Assembly (NCBI RefSeq): GCF_004345325.1
Contig: NZ_SLVJ01000021.1
Location: forward strand, 1 to 64,000
Length of the DNA: 64,000 bases
Source of the DNA: Acinetobacter calcoaceticus
GTDB lineage: Bacteria; Pseudomonadota; Gammaproteobacteria; Pseudomonadales; Moraxellaceae
Direction: 5' to 3'
Both the position numbers and the translations under genes were made by a program. This document shows positions 8,014-17,101 of this stretch, one piece after another. The notes beneath the pieces are model-generated. The model searched no databases. It was not told the origin of the DNA and saw only the letters and a list, made by a program, of their open reading frames with translations. Within the stretch, counting starts at the first letter, position 1. Every line of letters starts with the position of its first letter.

Positions 8014-10722
8014 TTAAATCTTACCGTGACACTGTTTATATTTTAATCCTGAGCCACATGGGCAAGGTGCATTGCGACTTTCTGGTGGCGTAAACACCAA
8101 TTCTTGGTCTGGCTCTGGGTTTGTGGTTACTTCACCCGTTAAGCCATCAACATCATCATGGGCAAAAGAAAGCTGCATAGCATCCGCTTGAGCTTGCTGT
8201 TGTGCTGCCATTTCCGCGAGCTCTTCAGCCGTTGGGATGCGCACCATAGACAAATCAGTCACCACATCGGTTTTGATCGCGCCGAGCATATTTACAAACA
8301 AGTTAAAGGCTTCTTTTTTGTACTCTTGCTCAGGATTTTTCTGAGCATAGCCACGCAAATGGATCCCTTGACGCAAATAATCCATCGCAGCCAAGTGCTC
8401 TTTCCAATGGCGATCCAGGGCACCCAACATATAGTGACGTTCAAGCGTGGCTGCTGACTCTAGTCCCATACGATCACGACGCTCACGGTAACGCGCGACC
8501 AACTCATCACTGATGCGTTCAACTAGTGCCTCTTCATCAAGACGACGGTCTTGGTCGAGCCACTCAGCAACAGGCAGGTGTAAATCCAATTCAGAAGCTA
8601 AGGCCTGTTCTAAACCTGGTATATCCCATTGATCATGAATTGATTCTGGTGGAATAAAGTTTTCGATCAGACCTTTGATGACTTCACGATGCATTTCTTC
8701 CAAATAATCTTGTAAAGTTGCTTCTTCGAGAATTTCATCACGTTGAGAGTAAATAATTTTACGCTGTTCGTTATTGACGTCATCGTATTTCAATAGATTC
8801 TTACGAATATCAAAGTTACGTGCTTCAACTTTACGTTGTGCATTTTCAATCGAACGCGATACCATTTTATGTTCAATGGCTTCATTCTCTTGTAAACCCA
8901 TAGCACGCATCATCGCAACCACACGGTCACCAGCAAAGATCCGCATCAAATCATCTTCAAGAGATAAGAAGAAGCGAGATACCCCTGGGTCACCTTGGCG
9001 GCCAGAACGACCACGAAGCTGGTTATCAATACGACGTGATTCATGACGTTCAGAACCGATGATATGTAAACCACCCGAACTCAACACCATTGCGTTGTTT
9101 TGTTCCCATTCTGCTTTGAGACGTACTTCGTCTTCTGCAGTATGATCTTCAATCTTGGCCAGTTTTGCTTTCCAGTTACCACCGAGCAAGATATCAGTAC
9201 CACGACCTGCCATATTGGTGGCGATGGTAACCGCTTTCGGCGAACCGGCTTGCGCAATAATATCGGCTTCACGCTCATGCTGTTTGGCATTGAGCACTTC
9301 ATGGCTGATTCCTGCTTCACGCAATTTATCAGACAAGATTTCACTGGCTTCAATGGTTGCTGTACCAATCAAAATCGGTGCAACACCCGCTTCATGAATC
9401 TTTTCAATTTCTTGAATAATGGCGTTGTATTTACCATTACGATTTAAATAGATTAAATCGTTTTGATCTAAACGCACCATCGGACGATGGGTTGGAATGA
9501 TCACGACATCTAAGCTATAGATCTCTTTCATTTCCGCAGCTTCAGTATCTGCAGTCCCTGTCATACCAGACAGTTTTTTGTAGAGACGGAAATAGTTCTG
9601 GAAAGTCGTGGTCGCAAGGGTTTGGTTTTCAGGCTGTACGTTTAAGCCTTCTTTGGCTTCAACTGCTTGGTGTAAGCCTTCAGACCAACGGCGACCTGGC
9701 ATAGTACGGCCAGTATTCTCATCAACAATAATCACTTCACCATCGTTAACGATGTAATGCACGTTACGTTGATAAAGGAAATGCGCACGGATCGCAGCAG
9801 AAACATGATGCACCAAGTTCAGATTAGCCGCTGAATACAAGCTTTCGCCCTCAGCCAACAAGCCCATTTGGATTAACTCAGACTCAACTGTTTCATAACC
9901 CACTTCGGTCATTTCCACAGTACGTTGTTTTTCATCAATCCAGAAGTGACCACCATCAGCAACTTTTTCTTCTTTTTGCGGGGTCAACTTCGGTGGAATC
10001 GCATCGATTGCCACATAAAGCTGAGAAGAATCTTCGCTTTGACCTGAAATAATCAATGGTGTACGCGCTTCATCAATGAGGATAGAATCCACCTCATCGA
10101 TAATGGCATAGACTAAACCGCGCTGTTTTTTCTCAGCCATGGCAAAAACCATGTTGTCACGTAAATAGTCAAAGCCGAATTCGTTATTGGTACCATAGGT
10201 AATGTCGGCGCGATAAGCATCTGCTTTCTCATAAGGAGACTGCATGGAGTAAATGACCCCAACGCTTAGACCGAGGAATTCATACAGTGGACGGTTTAAC
10301 TCAGCATCACGTTGTGCCAAGTAGTCGTTCACAGTGATGACGTGTACACCGGTTGCAGGAATGGCATTCAGATAAACTGCCAAAGTACCCATCAGGGTTT
10401 TACCTTCACCTGTACGCATCTCTGCGACTTTACCTTCGTGCAAGGTAATACCACCAATCAACTGTACGTCATAGTGACGCATACCCATGACGCGCTTACC
10501 CGCCTCACGACAGACAGCAAAAGCTTCTGGCAACAATTGATCTAGACTTTCGCCCTTCAAATGTCGTTGTTTGAATAGTTCCGTTTTTGCAGATAAGTCT
10601 GCATCGCTTAGTGCGGAAATCGTCGGCTCGAGCGCGTTGATTTTATCAACAATTTTTCTCATTCGCTTGAGTTCGCGCTCATTTTTGGTACCGAAGATTC
10701 CTCCGATCAGACTTGCCAACAT
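8014..10722 (-). CDS. secA: Preprotein translocase ATPase SecA
   Basis: The motor that pushes unfolded secretory proteins through SecYEG. The 902-residue length is normal. Visible parts: Walker A MRTGEGKT near residue 105, [19 protein letters not shown], the second helicase motifs [13 protein letters not shown] and [13 protein letters not shown], and the C-terminal zinc-binding tail [13 protein letters not shown] that also binds SecB. An AGAGAG stretch before the ATG can serve as ribosome-binding site. It is monocistronic, with its own candidate promoter and terminator. Confidence 0.98.
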   Translation of the reverse strand: MLASLIGGIFGTKNERELKRMRKIVDKINALEPTISALSDADLSAKTELFKQRHLKGESLDQLLPEAFAVCREAGKRVMGMRHYDVQLIGGITLHEGKVAEMRTGEGKTLMGTLAVYLNAIPATGVHVITVNDYLAQRDAELNRPLYEFLGLSVGVIYSMQSPYEKADAYRADITYGTNNEFGFDYLRDNMVFAMAEKKQRGLVYAIIDEVDSILIDEARTPLIISGQSEDSSQLYVAIDAIPPKLTPQKEEKVADGGHFWIDEKQRTVEMTEVGYETVESELIQMGLLAEGESLYSAANLNLVHHVSAAIRAHFLYQRNVHYIVNDGEVIIVDENTGRTMPGRRWSEGLHQAVEAKEGLNVQPENQTLATTTFQNYFRLYKKLSGMTGTADTEAAEMKEIYSLDVVIIPTHRPMVRLDQNDLIYLNRNGKYNAIIQEIEKIHEAGVAPILIGTATIEASEILSDKLREAGISHEVLNAKQHEREADIIAQAGSPKAVTIATNMAGRGTDILLGGNWKAKLAKIEDHTAEDEVRLKAEWEQNNAMVLSSGGLHIIGSERHESRRIDNQLRGRSGRQGDPGVSRFFLSLEDDLMRIFAGDRVVAMMRAMGLQENEAIEHKMVSRSIENAQRKVEARNFDIRKNLLKYDDVNNEQRKIIYSQRDEILEEATLQDYLEEMHREVIKGLIENFIPPESIHDQWDIPGLEQALASELDLHLPVAEWLDQDRRLDEEALVERISDELVARYRERRDRMGLESAATLERHYMLGALDRHWKEHLAAMDYLRQGIHLRGYAQKNPEQEYKKEAFNLFVNMLGAIKTDVVTDLSMVRIPTAEELAEMAAQQQAQADAMQLSFAHDDVDGLTGEVTTNPEPDQELVFTPPESRNAPCPCGSGLKYKQCHGKI

Positions 10723-11079
10723 GAATAGACTCTCTAAATCTTGCTTGTCAAAATAATTTTTTACTCAGACGTTATTATGGAGCTAGAAATTTGAACTACA
10801 AGGCTTTTGCACAAATCCCGTAAAAAAATAATGTTCAGTATCGCTAACAATTTCAATCTAAGGCGCACTAATGTAGCAAATTTGAGCTTTCAATACATCG
10901 AATATCGACAGGATTAATGAATTATTTTTTGTGGCTGTTTTGAATCTAGCATCCTTTTTATATGCATTATTTTGATAAAGAAAGGCGAAAACACTATTTT
11001 TAAATCTTAAAAAACGATGTGATAGTGAGCTTCAGGCCCAATCCCTTCCCATAATATGCTGCTCACTTAAGGAATACTC
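10723..11079. other. Divergent intergenic region, secA / peroxiredoxin
   Basis: 357 bases with no gene. It must hold the promoters of both flanking divergent genes. The secA candidate is listed separately; for the peroxiredoxin only an isolated -10-like CATAAT at 11050-11055 is seen. I see no riboswitch or SecM-like reading frame here. Confidence 0.5.
10774..10801 (-). promoter_or_regulatory. Candidate secA promoter
   Basis: Minus strand: -35 TTGTAG (10796-10801), 16-base spacer, -10 CATAAT (10774-10779), about 50 bases before the secA start. Confidence 0.4.
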
Positions 11080-11727
11080 ATGGCTTTACACCTCGGCGAT
11101 ATCGCTGCAAATTTCGAACAAGATTCAAGTGAAGGAATCATTAATTTTTACGATTTTTTAGGCGACAGTTGGGGCGTGTTATTTTCCCATCCTGCTGATT
11201 ATACGCCAGTATGTACCACTGAATTGGGTTACACCGCCAAGCTACAAGATGAGTTTAGCAAACGTAATGTAAAAGCCATCGCCCTCTCTGTCGATGATGT
11301 TGCATCGCATCAGGGTTGGATCAACGATATTAATCAGACCCAAAACACCACAGTTAACTTCCCTATTCTTGCCGACCAAGATCGTAAAGTCTCAACCCTA
11401 TACGACTTTATTCATCCCAACGCCAGTGAAACCTTAACCGTCCGTTCGCTGGTGATTATTGATCCGAACAAAAAAGTGCGATTGATCATTACCTACCCAG
11501 CCTCGACGGGTCGTAATTTTCACGAGATTTTAAGAGTGATCGATTCATTACAACTCACAGATCAATACAAAGTCGCAACGCCTGCCAATTGGCAACATGG
11601 TCAGGATGTGGTGATTGTGCCTTCGATTAAAGATGAGGATGAAATCAAACAACGTTTTCCCAAAGGCTATACCGCAGTAACGCCATACTTGCGTCTGACA
11701 CCTCAACCCAATCTAGATCAAAGTTGA
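11080..11727 (+). CDS. 1-Cys peroxiredoxin (Prx6/LsfA type)
   Basis: Reduces hydrogen peroxide and organic peroxides. The peroxidatic cysteine is Cys45 in the motif PVCTTE. The 215-residue length and long C-terminal extension place it in the Prx6-type (1-Cys) group. No other cysteine lies where a classical resolving cysteine would be, so an external thiol is needed. AAGGA precedes the ATG at good spacing. It is divergent from secA and ended by a hairpin, so it is transcribed alone. Confidence 0.92.
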   Translation: MALHLGDIAANFEQDSSEGIINFYDFLGDSWGVLFSHPADYTPVCTTELGYTAKLQDEFSKRNVKAIALSVDDVASHQGWINDINQTQNTTVNFPILADQDRKVSTLYDFIHPNASETLTVRSLVIIDPNKKVRLIITYPASTGRNFHEILRVIDSLQLTDQYKVATPANWQHGQDVVIVPSIKDEDEIKQRFPKGYTAVTPYLRLTPQPNLDQS

Positions 11728-11763
11728 TTTTGAAAAATCAATTTTACGTCTTGATCACGCTGC

Positions 11764-11791
11764 AACCGCTCCTTCACCTGGGCGGTTTTTT
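11764..11791 (+). terminator. Peroxiredoxin terminator
   Basis: AACCGC (11764-11769) and GCGGTT (11782-11787) form a short stem followed by a run of T. It sits 36 bases past the stop codon. Confidence 0.65.
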
Positions 11792-11854
11792 ATTGTTATC
11801 GTTTGGGGGCTGTTGACACAGCATCTATGGTTGCGAATGAGACCAAAATGACGG

Positions 11855-12001
11855 ATGGCAGAATTAAATTTGGTGATTTATCAAAATTACGTTATAAAAA
11901 AGACCTTTGGCTTAACCATAGCACTGCAGGCGTTCACATCCAATGAAACTTGCTGTGATGATATTGAAGCCCTACTCTTGAAAAAGTTTGAATCAGAATG
12001 A
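11855..12001 (+). CDS. Possible 48-residue ORF coupled to the phosphatase gene
   Basis: An ATG ORF of 48 codons (begins MAELNLVIYQ, ends KKFESE). Its TGA overlaps the ATG of the lipoprotein phosphatase in an ATGA junction, as in coupled genes. I recognise no family, it has no membrane segment, and no clear Shine-Dalgarno sequence precedes it. Another frame in the same stretch is also open for about 44 codons (from about 11812 to a TGA at 11943), so this may instead be a decayed remnant of a larger gene. Confidence 0.3.
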   Translation: MAELNLVIYQNYVIKKTFGLTIALQAFTSNETCCDDIEALLLKKFESE

Positions 12002-12606
12002 AAAAATATCTCATCTCAACTGTATTGATCAGTAGTATCACCCTCACCGGTTGCATCACCACGCTGAGCCTTCCGGCAGATCAACGGCCAAATCATTGGG
12101 GTCAAGTCATATCGACATCGAATAACTTTTACCAAATTAGCCCAACTGTATTTAGAAGTGAACAACCTGATCACAGCCTACTTCCAGCGCTTAAGCAACA
12201 TAAGATTAGTCGAGTAATTAATTTACGCCAGCGTAATCCAGATCAGAAAGTCTTTGAGAACCAGCCATTTAATCTGACACATATTCCCATTCAAACCTGG
12301 GCGATTGATCGTAATGACCTCTTACAGGTCATGCAAGCCATCCAATTGGCTGAGCAGAAACAAGAGAATGTCTTGATTCATTGTTATCACGGTTCGGATC
12401 GTACTGGGGTCAGTGTGGCAATGTATCGGGTGCTGTTTCAGAACTGGTCACGTGAAGATGCACTCAATGAAATGAAACACGGTGGCTATGGCTTCCATCC
12501 GATCTGGACCAATATCGAAAAATTGATGAGTGCTGAAAACATCCAATGGACACGCGCGCAACTCAACCACAGCAAGGTTATAACGACCAACACCTTAGCC
12601 CATTAA
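11998..12606 (+). CDS. Lipoprotein tyrosine/dual-specificity phosphatase-like protein
   Basis: A 202-residue protein with a lipoprotein signal (LTGC, Cys19), so it should be anchored on the periplasmic side of a membrane. The catalytic P-loop HCYHGSDRTG gives the C-x5-R signature (Cys129, Arg135) of cysteine-dependent phosphatases. The preceding WAIDR near residue 101 could supply the general acid. Substrates may be phosphoproteins, phosphoinositides or other phosphate esters; the sequence does not say which. An envelope location is unusual for a signalling phosphatase and suggests an extracytoplasmic substrate. It is convergent with the SPOR-domain gene. Confidence 0.85.
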   Translation: MKKYLISTVLISSITLTGCITTLSLPADQRPNHWGQVISTSNNFYQISPTVFRSEQPDHSLLPALKQHKISRVINLRQRNPDQKVFENQPFNLTHIPIQTWAIDRNDLLQVMQAIQLAEQKQENVLIHCYHGSDRTGVSVAMYRVLFQNWSREDALNEMKHGGYGFHPIWTNIEKLMSAENIQWTRAQLNHSKVITTNTLAH

Positions 12607-12646
12607 GTCAATAAGCATTTGGGAAACATCAAATCAGGATGTAGTA

Positions 12647-12679
12647 GATCAATTCTGGATCAGCTGGGTCCAGTTGATC
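12647..12679. repeat. Imperfect palindrome between convergent genes
   Basis: Outer arms GATCAA / TTGATC with inner CTGGA / TCCAG. It lacks a T-run. It may stabilise or end the flanking convergent transcripts. Confidence 0.3.
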
Positions 12680-12762
12680 AATACAACCATTGGCCTTAAA
12701 ACCTGCTGCGACATCTTGTGAAATCGCAGCACAAAAACCTAATCAGCACTCAACATGAAATA

Positions 12763-13785
12763 TCAACGTTGATCCAAAGGTACCCAATCGATCACCCATG
12801 CAGATTTCATATTCAAACTTGCATCATTGTTAATCTTTTTACGAGTCGCATCAGCGGCTTCACGATTTTTAGACGGTCCCACCATGATCCGCACCCCTTT
12901 AGACGTTTGGCTTTGTGTGACTTTATAACCTTTGGCTCTCAGCTTAGACGAGACTGCATCTGCATTGGCCTGATTGGCGGCTAATGCAACTTGCACCATC
13001 CACTGCTTGTCACCATTTTCCAGCAGCTCACGGGCTTTTTCAGCTTCAGCCTTTTTCTTGGCATCTTCTTGAGCCTTACGTTTATCTTGCTCTTGCTTAC
13101 GCTTGGCTTCTTCTTTACGTTTCTGCTCAGCACGCGCTTTGTCTTCGGTGGCTTTGCGATCCGCTGCAGCTTTACGCTTTTGCTCATCCGCTACACGTTG
13201 TTGTTCAGCTTGCTTCTTTGCTGCACTCTCACTTTGCTGCTGTTGCTTTTTTTGCTCAGCAGCTTTTTGGTCTGCTTGCTTCAGCTCAGCTGCCTTTTTC
13301 TCAGCAGCGATTTGTGCTGCAGTTTTTTGTGCATTTGCGCCATTGGCTTTGGCTGGGTCGTTGATCAGTTCAGGTGGAATGTTGTCAGAGCTTTCCTGAG
13401 CACTTTTACGGCGCGCATTCTGTGCAGCATACTCTTCAGCAGCCTTACGTGCAGCTGCAGCCTCAACCTGTTGCTGGGTGCGAAGGAACTCAGCGGCTTT
13501 GGCTTCTTGTTCAGCCACAGCCTTTTCACGTGAACGTTTTTGTTCTTCCAACAGACGTTTTTCAGTTGCAACATCGACTGTCAATGGCTGTAATTGAATG
13601 ACATCACTGGCGCTATTTTGTTGATCTGCCTGACGGGCTTTTTCAACAGGATGCGCCATTTGCGGTTGTGCGCCATCTTGTTGTTGAATTTCATCATTTC
13701 CTTTGAGAAGCAATGCCGCTAACAGCACACCACCCCCTAATAAAACAACACCGCCCATCCAACGCTGTTTATTATTCATTGACAT
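12763..13785 (-). CDS. SPOR-domain inner-membrane protein (DedD/FtsN-like)
   Basis: A 340-residue protein with a short cytoplasmic N-terminus, one membrane segment (about residues 10-28), a long Lys/Glu/Ala/Gln-rich region (about 70-255) likely to be helical, and a C-terminal SPOR domain (about 260-335, QWMVQVALAANQANADAV onward). SPOR domains bind denuded septal peptidoglycan, so a role at the division site is likely. I chose the ATG at 13785 because GGGAG lies 11 bases before it; the ATG at 13779 overlaps the folC stop as ATGA and is also possible. It is last in trpA-accD-folC-SPOR, a place often held by dedD in gammaproteobacteria. Confidence 0.85.
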   Translation of the reverse strand: MSMNNKQRWMGGVVLLGGGVLLAALLLKGNDEIQQQDGAQPQMAHPVEKARQADQQNSASDVIQLQPLTVDVATEKRLLEEQKRSREKAVAEQEAKAAEFLRTQQQVEAAAARKAAEEYAAQNARRKSAQESSDNIPPELINDPAKANGANAQKTAAQIAAEKKAAELKQADQKAAEQKKQQQQSESAAKKQAEQQRVADEQKRKAAADRKATEDKARAEQKRKEEAKRKQEQDKRKAQEDAKKKAEAEKARELLENGDKQWMVQVALAANQANADAVSSKLRAKGYKVTQSQTSKGVRIMVGPSKNREAADATRKKINNDASLNMKSAWVIDWVPLDQR

Positions 13786-15062
13786 TGTTCTAAATACTCC
13801 CAGATCGCTTCTAAGGTATGAAACGAACCACACACCAAAATCAGCTGATTATTTTTTGTTTCTGCAAGCGCTGACTGAAATGCTGCATGTATATGATCAA
13901 ATTGCTCTACAGTCTCATGTTCAAGTGCGGACTGTAGCTGCGCCAGGTCTGCTGCCCGAGGCGCAGATAACTCGGCTATTTTCCACTTTAATATGTGACC
14001 TTTCAATATATTTACCACGGAATCGATGTCTTTATCGGCTAACATCGAGAAAACTGCGATAATTTCCGTGTACTGTTTATGATATTCCTTGAATTTCTGC
14101 AATTGATTTAACAAAAACTCTACACCATGAGGATTATGTCCCGCATCGAAGATCACTGTTTTTTCAGCGACTTGGCGTATGTCAAAACGACCTGGGAGGA
14201 CCGCCTTGCGAATACCTTGAGCAATCGATTGTACCGAAACCACCAAACCACTGTGTAAGATCGCGGCCACTGCTGCTGCACTATTGGCCAAGGCCAAGGC
14301 ACCCGTCGGAAGTTGCATGGTCGTGCCTGCACTGGCGAAATTCCAACTTTGGCCATCGACACTGAGTTGGTAAAAATAATCTTGGTTTAGGCATGAGAGC
14401 TTGGCTTGGCAAGCCTTTACTTTGTCTTGAATCGCTTGAGGCAGAGTCTGTTCACCAGCGAAGATCACCGGAATTTCAGGACGAATAATCCCCGCCTTTT
14501 CAAACGCGATTTGTTCGATGGTATCGCCAATCCAATCAGTATGATCCAGACCAATGTTGGTAATTACCGCCACATCAGGATCAATGACATTGACCACATC
14601 TAAGCGACCACCGAGTCCAACTTCAAGTACCCAGACATCACATTGTTGTTGTTTGAAAATTAAAAAAGCAGCCAATGTGGTTGCTTCAAAAAAAGACAGA
14701 CTGAGATCACAAGCACGACGGGCTTGATCAACCAAAACAAAGGCATCAATCAGACATTGATCGTCCACCTCTATGCCTGCGAGTTTGACCCGTTCATTAA
14801 AACGATAAATATGGGGGGATTGATACAGCCCCACCCGATAGCCTTGCGCATTTAAGATGGCGGCTAAGGTGGTGGTGGTCGAGCCTTTACCATTGGTACC
14901 AGCAACGGTAAAAACTTTGGCATCAGGTCGAGTGACGCCCAGTTTTTCAGCCACAGGAATGACTCTTTCTAAGCCTAAATCGATCCCTGTAACGTGAACA
15001 TGGCCCCAATAAGTGAGCCATGTTTGTAAATGATCAGTTGCGAGTGGTGCAATATGATTCAA
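13776..15062 (-). CDS. folC: Bifunctional dihydrofolate / folylpolyglutamate synthase FolC
   Basis: Adds glutamate to dihydropteroate and to reduced folates. The 428-residue length is normal. The ATP-binding loop AGTNGKGSTTTT lies near residue 54, followed by SPHIYRFNERV and later the FDAGHNPHG motif. Its ATG overlaps the accD stop, and its stop overlaps the next gene, so it is inside a tightly coupled operon. Confidence 0.96.
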   Translation of the reverse strand: MNHIAPLATDHLQTWLTYWGHVHVTGIDLGLERVIPVAEKLGVTRPDAKVFTVAGTNGKGSTTTTLAAILNAQGYRVGLYQSPHIYRFNERVKLAGIEVDDQCLIDAFVLVDQARRACDLSLSFFEATTLAAFLIFKQQQCDVWVLEVGLGGRLDVVNVIDPDVAVITNIGLDHTDWIGDTIEQIAFEKAGIIRPEIPVIFAGEQTLPQAIQDKVKACQAKLSCLNQDYFYQLSVDGQSWNFASAGTTMQLPTGALALANSAAAVAAILHSGLVVSVQSIAQGIRKAVLPGRFDIRQVAEKTVIFDAGHNPHGVEFLLNQLQKFKEYHKQYTEIIAVFSMLADKDIDSVVNILKGHILKWKIAELSAPRAADLAQLQSALEHETVEQFDHIHAAFQSALAETKNNQLILVCGSFHTLEAIWEYLEQCQ

Positions 15063-15955
15063 GGTAAGTTCATCAGTTTCGCTACGATACGGTATACAGT
15101 ATCACGTAATGCATGACGATGGACAATTTGGTCGATTACGCCATGATCAAGCAAAAATTCAGCACGTTGGAATGGTTCTTGTAGCGTTTCACGTACGGTT
15201 TGTTCGATGACACGTTTGCCTGCAAAACCAATCATGGCCTTCGGTTCAGCGATATGCACATCCCCTAACATCGCCAATGATGCAGTCACACCACCGTAAA
15301 CAGGGTGAGTCAGTACCACGATATAAGGCAGACCTGCATTTTTTACTTTTTGGATCACAGCAGAAGTACGTGCCATTTGCATCAAAGACAACATGCCTTC
15401 TTGCATACGCGCACCACCTGAAGAGGCAAAGCAGATCAAAGGCAAGCGTTGTTCGATTGCACGTTCAGCAGCTTGAACAAAACGGTCACCGACCACAGTG
15501 CCCATAGAACCGCCCATAAAATCAAACTCAAAAGCCACCGCCATCATATTGACGCCTTTGAGCTGACCTTGCATCGCCAACAATGCTTCTGTTTCGCCAG
15601 TCTTTTTTTGCGCTTCTTTCATGCGCTCTGGATACGGTTTAGAGTCGGTGAAATGCAGCGGATCTTTGGCTGCAAATTCTAGACCGAGCTCTTCAGTCAC
15701 TTGGTCAAAAAACCAATTCAAACGATCACGTGCCTTCATACGCAAATGTTCGTCACATTGCGGACAGACAAAAACGTTGAATGACATGGCAGTGCGTGTA
15801 ACCAATGCATGACATTCTGAACATTCAATGGTCGGCTCTGTAAACGTGGCCTTTAGGCTCTGTTGCTCATCTGGTGCCTGAATACCCGGCACAGAACGAT
15901 CCGTCCACGGTGTAGTTGGACTCAGCACTTTCCCTGATTTTACGACTTGATTCAT
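15059..15955 (-). CDS. accD: Acetyl-CoA carboxylase carboxyltransferase subunit beta
   Basis: Transfers carboxyl from carboxybiotin to acetyl-CoA together with AccA, giving malonyl-CoA. The 298-residue protein has the N-terminal C4 zinc motif (CSEC near 41-44 and CPQC about 20 residues on) and the crotonase-fold carboxyltransferase domain with SSGGARMQEG and GGVTASLAMLGD. The start overlaps the trpA stop by four bases, and the end overlaps folC by four bases. Confidence 0.97.
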   Translation of the reverse strand: MNQVVKSGKVLSPTTPWTDRSVPGIQAPDEQQSLKATFTEPTIECSECHALVTRTAMSFNVFVCPQCDEHLRMKARDRLNWFFDQVTEELGLEFAAKDPLHFTDSKPYPERMKEAQKKTGETEALLAMQGQLKGVNMMAVAFEFDFMGGSMGTVVGDRFVQAAERAIEQRLPLICFASSGGARMQEGMLSLMQMARTSAVIQKVKNAGLPYIVVLTHPVYGGVTASLAMLGDVHIAEPKAMIGFAGKRVIEQTVRETLQEPFQRAEFLLDHGVIDQIVHRHALRDTVYRIVAKLMNLP

Positions 15956-16755
15956 ACTAACTCATCGAGCGCTGCTCGAAGCTCCTTGACTTTATTCACC
16001 GTTTGTACCACGGCGTGTTCTGGTGCTAAATGTTCAAAGTTTTTAACAAATGCAGACCCAACGATCACAGCGTCCGCAACTCGACCCATGGCTTTGGCAG
16101 AGGCGGCATCACTGATACCAAACCCTACACCCACTGGAAGATCAGTTACGGCTTTGATTTGTTCGATACGTGCTACAGCTTCAGCCGTATCTAAGCTTGC
16201 AGATCCAGTCACCCCTTTGAGTGAAACATAGTAGATAAAGCCACTGGCTTGATCTGCGACGAATTGGATACGTTCAGGGGTAGAAGTCGGTGCCAATAAG
16301 AAGATCTGATCCATATCGTATTGCTTAAGGATTGGATCTAACTTGTCTGCTTCTTCTGGTGGTAGATCAACCAAGATCAGACCATCAACACCGCTTTGGT
16401 GCGCGATTGAAACAAATCGCTCATAACCAATCACTTCCACAGGATTGAGATAACCCATCAATACAATTGGGGTCTCTGTGTCTTGTTGACGAAATTGTTG
16501 CACCATACTGAACACATCAAGAGTGCTGGTTCCAGCAGCCAAAGCGCGTTCACCGGCAAGGGCGATCACGGGGCCATCAGCCATTGGGTCGGAAAAGGGC
16601 AACCCGAGTTCAATCACGTCCACGCCAGCCGCAACCATCTGATGTAACAAAGGAACCGTTACCTGAGGTTGTGGATCACCCGCCATGACATAAGAAACCA
16701 GCGCTTTACGCTGTTGAGATTTAAGCTGTGCAAATCGAGTGGCTAAACGAGACAT
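15952..16755 (-). CDS. trpA: Tryptophan synthase alpha chain
   Basis: Cleaves indole-3-glycerol phosphate to indole, which passes to TrpB. I chose the ATG at 16755, with AGGAAA about 9 bases before it. This gives 267 residues and puts the catalytic residues exactly at Glu49 and Asp60, as in the well-studied enzymes. A longer reading from 16809 (285 residues) lacks support. It opens the operon with accD and folC. trpB is not in the window. Confidence 0.96.
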   Translation of the reverse strand: MSRLATRFAQLKSQQRKALVSYVMAGDPQPQVTVPLLHQMVAAGVDVIELGLPFSDPMADGPVIALAGERALAAGTSTLDVFSMVQQFRQQDTETPIVLMGYLNPVEVIGYERFVSIAHQSGVDGLILVDLPPEEADKLDPILKQYDMDQIFLLAPTSTPERIQFVADQASGFIYYVSLKGVTGSASLDTAEAVARIEQIKAVTDLPVGVGFGISDAASAKAMGRVADAVIVGSAFVKNFEHLAPEHAVVQTVNKVKELRAALDELV

Positions 16756-17101
16756 AGGGTTGTACTTTCCTTGAATTGTTAAAACTTGAGGAGTTGCTTG
16801 AGTAAACATACAAGAGGCTGCATTGTAACGCTATTTTTCCTGTGTTGAACAGTGTACCGCAGCGCACAATCTCATCCTGTTTTTTGCTTACCACCCAAGT
16901 GCTACATTTATCTATATTTTAGCCATCGGCACAATGATCAAAGCTTCCTAAATTTGGCCTTTTTCAGAGGACCGTGGCTGTTTAAAAATTCCACAAATAT
17001 ACTCACTTCAAGCTCAATCTATCAATTCAACTGATTTTATTTTTATGAAATGGCTCAAGCTATTTTATACTAGCGCGATTGATTTCATTATTCTCCTGAT
17101 T
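16756..17101. promoter_or_regulatory. Divergent region upstream of trpA and the antiporter gene
   Basis: 346 bases without a supportable gene if the antiporter starts at 17102. A plus-strand -10-like TATACT at 17066-17071 lies 31 bases before that ATG, which favours the shorter antiporter start. No clear trp operator was recognised. Confidence 0.4.

Noticed and set aside
11812..11995. Possible insertion-sequence or gene remnant upstream of the phosphatase gene
   Set aside because: I see no terminal inverted repeats, no DDE motif and no recognisable protein; only the 48-codon ORF is listed, with low confidence.
12984..13601. Several long plus-strand open frames opposite the SPOR gene
   Set aside because: They are the antisense of a biased Lys/Ala/Gln-rich coding sequence; the minus-strand protein has a membrane segment and a SPOR domain.
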